From Saccoglossus kowalevskii (lineage: Eukaryota; Hemichordata; Enteropneusta; Harrimaniidae): a DNA stretch of 27,554 nt. A model generated the notes under the pieces. That model did no database searches and was not told the DNA's origin. It saw nothing but the letters and a program-made list of their open reading frames with translations. Location of the stretch: contig NW_003148280.1 of the NCBI RefSeq assembly GCF_000003605.2, positions 69,210 through 96,763 on the forward strand, read 5' to 3'. Positions 1 through 12,100 of the stretch are shown in pieces (position 1 is the first letter of the stretch; each line of letters begins with the position of its first letter). The translations under genes were made by a program, and so were the position numbers.

Positions 1-64
1 AATAGTGCCTCTGCCACAGGCAGCCTTCAATTTTGTAGTCAATCACCTCACTACGCACGGCCAT
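1..64 (-). CDS. Possible start of an unidentified ORF running off the left edge
   Basis: ATG at 64-62 sits in a good start context (AAAAATGGCC), with an in-frame TGA at 82-80 just upstream. It reads MAVRSEVIDYKIEGCLWQRH and on to the window end without a stop. Composition is protein-like, but 21 codons cannot be assigned to a family. It is on the same strand as the THSD4-like gene and does not look like an ADAMTS spacer. It could be a nested gene, a transposase N-terminus, an alternative first exon or chance. Confidence 0.3.
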   Translation of the reverse strand, partial: MAVRSEVIDYKIEGCLWQRHY

Positions 65-3035
65 TTTTCCGTGGTTGTTTCATTTGAAACCGAACTACAA
101 AAAGTGGGAAAAAACGTATGTGACATCCGAACTATTTATTAATGTCAGACTTAAGTAAAAACGTACGGACTATGTTTTGCAAGGTAATGTTACTGTAGTG
201 AAATGGCGCACGTGATACACTAAAACTGGGGAGAAAAAACTTTCTGTTAACGTATATAGTTGGGAAAGAAACATTAAAAACTAATTTCACTGAAAGGAGT
301 TTCTTAACATTTCCGTTTATCTTGTATTCTGGTGAATATTTCAATACTTTTTCTGGCTTGAACAGGTTCGATTTTGCGCGTCTAACAGCCATAGAACACA
401 CAGGTTCTAGTAAGTTAATAAAGTTAGTCATTTATAGTAGAAACTAACACTTTGGCATGTAGAAAAGCATGGTACTTTTCTAACGCAAGTCATGTATATT
501 TTAATCTAATTAACTGCACATTTTAGTCGGAGTTAGGGCGTGAAACGTCTTATTAAAGTGATTAAAGTAACTAAGTGACTTTCGCATAACTTTGTTAACC
601 GCCAGCATCTTGTAGTTCGAACATATTCGAATATGCAAATTAGTTCTATGCAAAGCTGCTTTGTGCAGTGATGATAAGTAACGCGCATCGAACTGTGCGG
701 AGTTCGAGCTCAACTCATGCAAAAAAAACATGGCGGATACCCTACAGCATCGAGCATTTATATGCGATCGGAATCATTTGCTTACGATGAAACTAAGTTG
801 AATTTTATTTGAATTTCATAACAATTCAACGAATTTATTTTTTGTGTGTTATTATAATCAGTACTGAATAATATTCAACAACTATGAAACGCAGCATGAC
901 CGGATTGCGCAACCATAATCATTTGCTACTACGCAATGCAGTTGTGTTCGTTTTTATTTGAAATAAAATAAAAACAAATGTATTTGAAAAATGACACTGG
1001 GCGATATTGTAATGAAATTTCAGGCGGTCTACTTTTTAATTCAACAAGAATTATTAATTATTATTAATTATTGTTAATTCTGCAATAGTTTCTTTCGTCT
1101 TGGGTGGCCCAACTGACGGTGTTGAAAGTCTGTGTAGTTGGATACTTCAATGATGAAAATGGAAGTCCCCAAAAATATTTGATGATTATTTTAAGAAATT
1201 TTGAACCCCAAATAAGTGCCCACCAGCCGTGAAATCCCCAGGGCGATTTTCAGATGGCTAATTTATGACAGAATATAAAGAAAGTATTATTATGGACATC
1301 TCGCGTATATTGCCGATGTTTTATACTGTTTGTAGTTTGCATATGGAAGTGGATGCCCCTCCTATTATTCGACGTCGCTGACAATGCGATATCAATGCCA
1401 CTCGCACTATGTACATTTTAGCACTAGATCTAGTGGCATTTTAGCACTAGATTTAGTACTTTTTCGGATTAGTGCTACTAGCACTAACCACTCGCACTAC
1501 GCCCATTTCGACACATTTACATACATGGCGTATTGCAAAAAGCAGTTTTGAAAACAAAGAAGATAACATTTATGCGGCATACATGACTTGATACTGATTC
1601 TCACTGTAAACTTTATACAAATGTCAGGCATAATCAGTAGCTCTAATGTATCTTACAATTTACCAATCAAATGTAATACATGTAAGTACAAATTTACTAA
1701 GAAAAACAAATTATCAAATGTTCTTATCCCTGTGTAGATTAAAAAAATTATATGGTTCGGTAGATTCAAATTAACTCACTCATCTTGCTCAAGAAAGACA
1801 ACCACAAACTATGTTAACTGAATTGTTATTTATGAAGAATACACTGACTTTATATAACTGACAAGCTGTAATAATATGAGGTTATCACCTGATATCATTT
1901 GTTTATAGCTGGTTGATAAAAGTTATGTCATGGGTTAGTATTATTCACAAACAGATCATAATGCCACAAGTATCAACCAGCTCTACAGATGAGTGACATG
2001 AAGGTGAAGTCATAATTTTACACAACTACATTTACATATCATATGCTAATTGTGCATGACATCTAAGGATGTTTCTGGACGAGCATTTGGCAATGGTTTT
2101 CAAATTGGTCGAAATGTTCTTAGCTACCGGGGTAGTTTTTTTCAAAATAAATTTCCAGTTGTCATTAATATGGGGTATTGTCATATAACTATCATTATAT
2201 CACTATCTTGGTTATGCTTGTTATCCAGTTTTAAATTCTCATGTTGAGGCGATAACACACTACTGTCAAATGATTTGGATTTTCTGTGTATTGTTTTAGC
2301 ACACATAACTTATGTTCACTGTACCATACTTTTTTCTCAAATTTTGATGTAACTTTTTTATATGTCTCTTCATTAACAATGGCAACAAAAATGGCTTTGA
2401 TCTTTACAAAAAAAGCTGTGGTTTTAGATTTTTGAATTGTATTGAGATTATTCAATACCATAACATGAAGATGAATGTTCAATGTTTAAGCTTATGGATT
2501 AAGGTTGATTTGGATCGATGAATCATTCTGACACGGAAAACAAACACTTTCCCATTTTACCGTATGTGGTGCACTTCACTGGTATATGAAATGGCCAAAC
2601 AAATGTGTGGTGCATGTTTCAAACTGACCGATGTGATGACCAGGAATAAAACCCTTTTCCAGCCTGATTTAGAAACAAATAATCTTAAATCCCAATTGGC
2701 TACAGTTCTTGATCAATTTATTTGAAAAATTATTGAAAATTATTTTGCGAAAGGTGACAAATGTTTACTGTAACATTTCAAAGTGTTAAAACAAAATATG
2801 CAAGATTATGCAAAATAAATATATAGGGTGAGATTTTAGGAATGTTGAGACCTGGCTCACATCGGAATAGCATATTGAATTTTCATAATGTAGTCATGTA
2901 GGAGGTCTACAAAAAAAATAGAGAGATAAACAGCCATCCTTTTTCCAATGCTGTTGCCTGGCATGTTACCTTAATGTTATACCATGAGAATTGGACCTGA
3001 TACTATTAGTGGCTGTTATATCTATGAGACCCTAC
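65..3035 (-). other. Intron 5 of the THSD4-like gene (incomplete)
   Basis: AT-rich non-coding DNA after the exon 5 donor. It contains a short cluster of AGCACTAG-type direct and inverted repeats at about 1395-1500, including a repeated CCACTCGCACTA. I searched the minus strand for the next (spacer) exon and saw no CGVCGG-like coding pattern. No other gene is supported here. Confidence 0.6.
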
Positions 3036-3166
3036 CTTGCATTGCCCATCGACACAGATTTCCTGTGATCCAGGTGTACACTGAGTTCCATCAATAACTT
3101 TTTCTGCCAGTTTTACATAAAACTGAAAATCTTTGGCACGGCAATTTAATGCACATGGGTTTGGTG
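3036..3166 (-). CDS. THSD4-like: Exon 5: core of ADAMTS cysteine-rich module
   Basis: A strong acceptor (TTGTTTTTTGCAG) and an AAG|GTAGGG donor bound 131 bp. The first two bases complete Ala124 and 43 codons follow (125-167). PNPCALNCRAKDFQFYVKLA, then EKVIDGTQC and EICVDGQCK, is the usual C-x(3)-C ... F-Y ... V-x-D-G-T-x-C ... C-V-x-G-x-C signature. Cysteines are at 128, 132, 153, 161 and 166. The following exon should start in phase 0 with the GCD-type motif that leads into the spacer. I did not find such an exon in 1-3035. Confidence 0.95.
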
Positions 3167-6100
3167 CTGCAAAAAACAACAAAATGCAAAAGCTTAGAAT
3201 AGAAAATACAATAGAATAGAAGAGCTTAGAAGTAGAATAGATTACATTTTAACTATGCTTCAAATATATTCAGACTTCCAAAATAGATGAAGAGATATGT
3301 AACTGTGATGAAGAGCCCATAAAATGGCAAGAAGACAAAAATACATTTCTAAAATACAAGTTCTGTCCTTTTTTTTTAACACAACAGAGCATGCGCAAAA
3401 TCAAAGTTGGTGTAACATGTGACAACACGAAGAATCACTAATGCATTGGACTGTTGGTGATGTCTATTAATGTAGACATCACTTGAAGCATTGCGTATTT
3501 GAGGCAGACACCACAGTTGATTCCATGAATTTGTTCTTTTGATCACAGTCCCTCTATCACCAGTCTGGCAACGACTATTGTTTTAGGTGTGAAACAGTTT
3601 ATCCTCTGGGTCCAACCGCATACGGCGTTCCGCGAAGCATAGCTACAAAATAAGCATCGCGTCAGTTGTCAGTTTAGTTACTGCCATTATTCACCTTGTT
3701 CTCCAAGTTTTTAAACCCAATCTCACTTATTATAATCAATATAGAAGTATTTCTACCATACGAGGAGTAATTCTTTCTGATGAGTACGTTTAATAATTCT
3801 CCCTGAAAGTTATTTCATCTTATTTTAGCCATACTTGTTGTTTAACTGTTTTCCGAACATATGCAGCATCATACATTGAGTTTGACCGAGACGAGCGGTA
3901 TTTTACTCCCTTTTTATTTTATTTTATTTTACATCGGCCTTCTTGCCACAGTCACACTCTGCTTCAAGCAAAAGTCAGTTATGACAAAATATTGAAATTA
4001 TTGTTTTAACTTCTAAAGTCTTATCAGTTCACAGTTCTTACCCCAGAGACACATCATTGCAGCATGCACACGAATATTACCTGCATTTCATGATTGTCCG
4101 TATTTAATAGCTGCGTTTTTAAGAGTAGTACTGTAGAATACTTTATTTTCGCTTGTAATTTATTTTCGCTATTTTCGCTGAAGGGATGATTCCGTGAAAA
4201 TAAAATCCAGCGAATATACTTTTTTTCCCATATTTCACATTAAACTCATCAAAAATCAGTGAAAATAAATTCCATACAAAACGCCCAAAAAACCTTTTCA
4301 GCGAAAATTAATTCCAGCGAAAATAAAGTATTCCACAGTATATTGAAAAATGGAAAAAGAAATTAATAAAGTGAATTGATCTAATTAGTTGGAATTTTAG
4401 CCATCAAGTAACATATTGAAAAATGTCAGGTCAATCTCTGGCTGAGAAGAAAATCTTCGACTGTAGACGATCTATTTGGTTTGTGATACAGCTATATGTT
4501 TTACAAGCAATTTGATTGGACTATAGATTGGATTGGATTGGATTCGTATCACCAAAGGGGGCTTACATAAATATACGTTGATCATATAAATTCTGCCAAG
4601 GTGTAAATATGATGTGATGGCCAAATAAACGAACCTTCACTGACGAATATGCAAATGTACCGGTATTACGGGAATATCATGTAATACTTTGGCGCCCTCT
4701 GGCGATTACAAAATAACACGATTCCAAAAGCCTTTAGGAAAAAAGCATAGATAGCTGAATTTTTCTAATACTCCAACAATATAACATGATTTAAGTTGAC
4801 ATTTATAATAACTAATCAAATATACGCTGGAAAAAAACGTGCAGTTTCTCAAAATCATCGGAAACCGGCAACTGGTCGGTCGTTCCATGCCATGATCATG
4901 ACTGGCCACTGATGCCGGTATGTTAAATATACAAAATGTACCACTAGGTTTACTATAATGAATATTTACCTTCGAGTATCGCACGCTCATATTCCTCGCA
5001 TCCCAACACAACACAACTTTCAACCTAAAAGTTGACAACTTCCTGTATGGTGCATTGTGGGTACTGAGCACAATTTCGGTATTAAAAAGTGTTTTTTTCC
5101 CAGTCCATCTACATATTTTTTTTTTATTTGAACAATCTGGAATGTCTATCATAAATATGTAAAACATGTTCCCAGCCTCTGATACTCCATGCTCCATTCA
5201 AGGTTGAATTTCCGATACAGGCATTCATTTCTGGCCATATAGTAATACATTTTTTCACACAAAATTTGCTTAGCAATGCTCTATGGTAGACCATGGAAGG
5301 TACTAAAGTTAGTACCTTCCATGGGTAGACTTAAAGGGCGACATCTGTGTTGATAAGCATTGATTTTCCCACAATCTAAATGCGCTCTTTTAATGGCAAT
5401 CGCAATCGCAAGTATGAGGTTTGACCAGGGCGTGACATGCACTAATTACCGCCGGTGACTCCTTCCATACCATACCTTCCAATCACCTAAAAAATACCTA
5501 ATTAAAGCTTGGTAACGTCCCAGTTTGTACTCGTTGATCTGCGCAACAGTCAAAGTCGCCATCTTTGTTTATATGCGGGTATGAGATCCATATATCTCGC
5601 ACATGCGTGGCGCGACGACCACCGCCCTTTTAATGGAGTTGGCAACAGAGTGGTGAAATATACTCAAACAAACAAAAATCTGGGAAATACTCACGAATAA
5701 TCTAAATTGTGTGATTTTGTTTATGTTTTTGTTACCTAGCTGGGCGAATAGTGAAACCCATTTCTCAATTTTCCTTTCCTTGGTGTATTACATGACTGTG
5801 GCAAGAAGGCCGATGTGACATGCGCATACATTGTTTAAACAAGCTATGTCACCACAGACTTGCAGCGAAAGAGAGAGATATTTATGCAAATATGTTCAAG
5901 AAGAAATCGCATTTTCATTTAACTTCTTCAATTTCCCTGTGCTGTCGAAAGTAAAACTGCAACTCACCTTTCAAAAAAGGTTCCCATTCGTATATTCTCC
6001 CCATAAACGGCGTGTCATTGAAGGCTTCACATTGTATTTGCCGGAAGTCTTTACTATCTCCCGGACAGGGCTTAAAATATATAAAGAATTCAATCAAATT

Positions 6101-9100
6101 ATTCAGTAACACCAACTGAAACAAAAAGCCCAATCTTAAGTGAAAATACCCATGATTTTTGCAAATTTCCTTATGTTGATCAACAACATTAACACATATA
6201 TTTTTATAGGAACTTATGCTTGCATATTATCTATCACTATTTTTCGAAATATAGTATTGTACTTCAAAACAGAAAATTGTTCAACTTTAACTGATATCAC
6301 ACGCAAACAGTTACATATCAATTTAAACAGCATATTATAAATAATAAAATATTACGTTTGTTTGTTTGTTTACATGTTATATAATTCACGACTACTCTAG
6401 CATATTTAAACTTGACATCGCAGAATGTACATAGAAAAAAGAATAATACAGTTTTAATCACAGACAACAACGAACATTCTATTTCAATTCTAACCTACAT
6501 GGACCTAAATACAACCAAGTGTAATAAGCTACGCGGTTGGTGTCTACGAAGTCGTCTTTGTATGTGGTCTCATTCAAATAAATATCATAATAAAACCGTC
6601 AAGGTGGTCGCCATTTTACAATAACATTTACAGATTAACATTCTACAAGAGACAAATTAAGACGTATGGCCCCCATGGGACGTGTCTTTCATCTGATGGC
6701 CTGCTTTTGACACACAGGAGTTATTTAAGACAATGTAAATACTTATAACAATATATAAACCCAAATGTTTTCATTCAAAATCAGTCTTGTAAACATACTT
6801 GTAACATTTTTTAAATCCAACTGTTAATTTTTATTTGAAATCAGTCTCTTTGAAATCTAAATGAAATGATTAGGTTATCTAGACTGGAGCTCCTCTCTCC
6901 ATTCTAACACTACTATACCTATTCCCTTGATTTTTATGAATATTTACATAATTTACAATTGAAACTGAAACGAAGGTTTCTAGTGATTAATGGACCATTT
7001 TCAAATGACCTCAGTCGTTGGGCTTGTTGAATTCAATTGCTATGAAATAATGAATTCATTCATAAAAATTAAGGGAATGGGTTTGTTGTGTCGATAGTAG
7101 TATAAATTTGAATCATTCGATTTCACATTTGTTCACAAAATCGTCTTATATTACAATTTGATTGATGTCATTTGACTTACCTCTGGATTACAAGATTTGT
7201 GTTTTTTAAATAACCCAACACAGTTCCAATGCTCTCCTACACTGAAAAACCTGACGTGAAAACAATAAATATTTTAAAATGAAGGGAATTGGGTAATGTA
7301 AAAAGATGCACACAATGATAACAGTGGTTCCAATAACTTGAGATGAGAAATCAATAGTTATATACCATCTGAAGTATGCACGATGGTATTAGCTATACCA
7401 GTCTAAAATCATTGAACGTAAATGTCTTAGTTATGTTGCTAAGTTCAATTGCTACGGAGGCAATACTATAGGTTGTTTTGTATCAATGTTTTGAGAAGGG
7501 TCAGAACAATTAATCGGTAATCGATGAGTTAAATTTGGGGAATAAGGAAAAGGTTATCATGCCATAGATAAAAACTGTCCCCCCCCCCGACATCTGATAT
7601 ATTTACAATGTATGACATTCAACGGAATACACCAACGAGTTTCGACTAACTATTTTGGAAATCGAAAAATACTCCTCGATGAAGTATATCGGTTATTATT
7701 TTTATTCCTGTTGTGTTGATGCAGTTCGGAGCGCCGAACAGTCAAAGTTTTCTTTTTCTTGTGTAAAACATGTCGTTAACCTTCGTTCAGCATTTACAAG
7801 TACTCTTTCCTTGTTTTCAACAATACCTGTTTACTAATAGGAGTGTTTTTTTCAGAAGATCTTGTTATCGCGTGATCTAAATAAGTAACTCCCTGGATTT
7901 GATAGAACCGAGAGTTTCAGACCAACGAGTCGTATGGATGCATGGTTACTCTATTAAATGAGCTAAGAAGGTGATGTGTAGTTGAATGCAATATGTACAT
8001 GTAGATCACTATGATATGTACATGAATCAGGTGCGATTTCTATAGGTTTAACTGTTGCTAAAACGTCATTATTTTGGTTATTATAATTGTATGTGCAGCA
8101 AACTTCGTATCGGAAATTCCCATCAATTTGCACAGATTGAAGTTATTTGTTTAAGTACTTTATTGCCCATTACACCCGCAAAATGGTTAACATAATTGTG
8201 TCTTTGAAGAGAGTTGTCAACAATTTGTAAAATGTTCTTGATAATAAAATTCAAATTACGTCTTCTGTAATTTTCATATTAAATAATAATTTGTGCGTAC
8301 ATCCAGCTATGTGTTGTAGAAAAATGTGAATCATACATATATTAACATAGATACCGTAGCAATGTATATTTAGTAGGAATATGACGCGCCAATGGCTCGG
8401 TACACCGCAATTATTTAGTAGGAATATGACGCGCCAATGGCTCGGTACACCGCAGTTTAACTGATTTTGTAATATAAGTTTAAAATGATGTTTTTGTATA
8501 CTTTGTCCATGGAAACAAATATTAAAAAGTGTATATTTCGTTCAAAATTATGTTCAAAATATTGTTCGTTATTTCTTACCTCGAACCAACTCGTCGTCTC
8601 AGACACGGTCGAGTTTGTTCGGAAACACCGCCCCCACAAGTTCTACTGCACTCTGAAAATTCTCCCCAAGATCCCCACGCTGAGGTAGTACTGACCTCTC
8701 TTTTGTGTTTCTCTCTGACCTGTAATGACAAATAAAACAATGCTACAATTATTATATCTATTCTGACACGTTTTCCCACGAGCTTCACGCTGGGTTAGTA
8801 CTGCCCTCTCTGTTTTCCCCATGGTAGCAAATACAAACAATGCGGCAATTAATCAGATCCATTCTCGTTAGAGTCGGAAACCAACTGATGAACATACCAC
8901 ATTTCCAGCCAAATGGCGTCAGTGTTTTGATTTACTGGTTTGTACTGCACTTTCACTGTCCATCGTTCTACAAATAGTTCTCTGCAACTAGTAGTACATA
9001 TCTGTGTGTTCGTGTTATTACATATTTATCTGTTATCTATATACTAATAATAACATAAAGAATAATTTCTGTGGCTATGTTACATATTACGGAGTCACTG

Positions 9101-12100
9101 CTAACTGAATTTGCTGCATTAACATTGCTTCGATATGACTGTTGGTGTACATGTTACCATATTTTATCTAACGTAAAACTCCGATCTAAAATCTTATAAA
9201 CTGTTCTAAGAATTTATATAAACGTTCTAAAACATTGTGAACGTCTTTTTTCTCATCAAGAGCTTTTATCTCATAAAGCATTGTGTGCAGATCACGTGAC
9301 ATCAATGATGAAACACTGGCCAAGTTTAATGACTTGTACTGTTTCGTTCATTGTATCTAGTTTTTATGTTGGCCCCCAGTAATTACTAACTTATACTACA
9401 ATATGTTTGGATATTCGGAGTACTAACAAATTAGACTTAAAATACACACAGATTTTTGGTATGTGTTGCTTCTTGGATATTTCAGCTTCGTCGTCCTGTA
9501 CTTCATTTAGTAATTCGAACTTCCCAGATTGTGTAAAAACGGAGAGTTTCCTGATTTCAATATCGAAAACGCCTTAGCTTAATTATTTGCTGGGGCGGCC
9601 GCGTAGGTACGTGCTCTGTAACTTGCAGCACATGAACCTAAAAACGTTAGGTAATCAAATTCACAGGAAGTTGACGACCCCTAATATTGCTGAATCAGCA
9701 GTTGTGAACTTTATCAGGATTCCCGTATGAAGTTACACATCATTCTAGCAAAGAACGTATTGATTATTTTTGTGCAGGTTATATAATAAAATATGAAATA
9801 ATCTTTATTTATTAAAATATGTACACATTATATCTAATTGGGGTGGGTATTGCCAAGCAAGTTTACTGGTGGAATATTTTATATTGCAATTTCTTTCAAT
9901 TTGAATTAGTTGTATTGCAATGAATTAGTAATAATGTAAATATATATATATACATTCCTTCATTTCATTGTTGAGACTGAGTTATACAGTTTGTTACGTA
10001 CTACAATTTATCTATATTGGAAAACGGTTATGGGGATTATTAATTTCAATAAACAATATTCAACTATCCTTTGCAACACCAATAAGATCATAATGGTAAT
10101 GTTTATTTCCCTTTGAAACTAGAGGCATTATCAGAGCATGGGTCTTATTTTGGAACTCCTGCCAGGATGGTATTCCAAGAATGGTGCCAATTGTTAAAGA
10201 AACATAAAACTTTAATTCTCAACAAGGATGAAAGGACCAGTAACTGAGACAAAGCCCTACTCCCCGCGAAATCCACCAGATACGAAACCCACTTACCACA
10301 AAAGCCACTCACCACGAAGCTACTAGTGCTAAAGTGGTAAATATTTTGACTACTCTGAACCTGGTGTTGTTGTTTTATGCTCAGCTTATCAGAATACATG
10401 TATCATTAGACTACAAATATATACGTTTACATACAAACACATATCACAATAATGATATACAAACTGGATCAAGTTAGCCAACGATGTGAAATCAATACTG
10501 ATACTGAGCATGGGTGTTACATAGGTAGAAACAACGTGACAGCAGCTTATGACATTGTAAAGCTTATCGAAAATAGACTCCGTGGTGAAGAGATTAATGA
10601 TTCTGTAAATTACAGCAAAAACTATAACAAACATCAATGTGGTGAGTATATTGTAATGAGGAGATATTCTGAAAATTCCTAATACAGAGGCATTCAGGTA
10701 GCAACTTGTTTTCTATTTTCTTTAATTTACAGAAATAACATTGTATGCATCTCATGTTTGTATAATTGGTGATCTCTGATTCAAAACGGTTACAAACTAA
10801 ACAAACAAATGGATCAATAATCATCAAAGAAAAACACAATTAGTCTGAATATCACAATTATGAGCATTCTGTTTAAAATCCGATGTGGGTATAGGCTTAA
10901 TGATTTTGGTTTCATTTTCTATATTTTATTTTTTCTATTTTATTCTATTTCTGCTTTGCTTGTTTTTCAGTTTTTCATATATTGTATTCATAAAAAATGG
11001 AAACAAACGAACAAATAACCACAGTTGAGCCTATACCTACACGGGATTTTATTCTGATTGCATTACAAGGTGGCACATAGTTTAAAACTACGAAACATAT
11101 TTATGTTCACTCGCGTCACCGACATGATTCATAATACGTGGATATCAACCAAGTTAAAAACGCAAAATGGCACCACAAGGAATACCATGCCTCTAAGCTT
11201 CTAATCCTATCAATCAGGCATATCGTTCCGAGCCAGTACTTGTATCTCGTACTACAAAAAACACCGTCTTCGACGATGAATGTGCCATGGTTCGGTAGTG
11301 CGTGTTCTCGTATAAACACAGAGACTGTGGTAATAAATACAATTACCGGGGGAAGCAAACAATTAGGCCGGACATAGTTTGTTTTATGTCAAACATCGTT
11401 TACGTCCTTCCCTGAAGTAAACGTCCATTAAATCGTGATTTTCCCATTGGGATACACGCTATCAGAAACAGACCACGTGGGTGTACTGATATTGAAATAA
11501 TTGCTAGGCCCAGTGTCTAGACTGAAATATTCATATCAAAATACAGTTATTACGTCATCTAATGGAACTTAATAAGACTTTAAGACACTTGTGTTTGTAT
11601 CTGTTACACTTGCCCGATAGCGTTAACGGAACGTTAGGAAAATGCGAAATATGTACGAGGTGGAGATATCGTTAGCCTCATTTCCACACTGCAACAAGGA
11701 ATAATGTAGAGTTCAACTTGAAATTCAAACAATATCAAATTATGTAACAAAAACAGATGTATAAGAATTGCATCTCTAATGACGGAAGTTTGTTGTGTGT
11801 TGTGTCTAATAAATTTAATTATCAAACTCCATGTATCATGTATGTATCATGTATCGTGCACAGCTTGTCAGAACTAAAGTTGTGGCGAATTATTTCAAAA
11901 TGCTAGAGTTAACCCTAAAAAAAATCACATTTCACTTAGAAAGTCTTGTTATATAGATTTGTTCTAGTTTAACAATTGGTTTGATTTTCAAAGCAGATAC
12001 AATTTTACAAATTGTCTTTCACGTAAACTGTGCACGTGAGCTAAAACCATTGTTAACTTCACTTGCACGATATGCAGAACACATTACTAAATATAATACG

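Larger units (their letters stand above)
3167..5967 (-). other. Intron 4 of the THSD4-like gene (2.8 kb)
   Basis: Lies between exon 4 (phase 1 donor) and exon 5. It is crowded with repeats: a purine-rich run near 3190-3240, a 10-bp-stem hairpin at 3457-3482, (ATTTT)n at 3911-3930, GGATT repeats at 4527-4544, a hairpin MITE, a 34-bp palindrome, a second MITE and a 24-bp inverted repeat pair. A minus-strand ORF of 163 codons at 4706-5197 has no recognisable domain. Confidence 0.7.

Noticed and set aside
730-801. Plus-strand ACATGGCGGATACC start with a 23-codon ORF
   Set aside because: Good start context but a stop after 23 codons and no splice donor before it; no recognisable peptide.
4042-4120. 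Optional 39-bp exon in intron 4 (minus strand, frame-preserving, GTAAGA donor)
   Set aside because: It fits the phases but has a weak acceptor and encodes nothing family-like; one such fit is expected by chance in a 2.8-kb intron.
5509-5700. 63-codon plus-strand ORF as a gene
   Set aside because: Most of it is the right half of MITE copy A.
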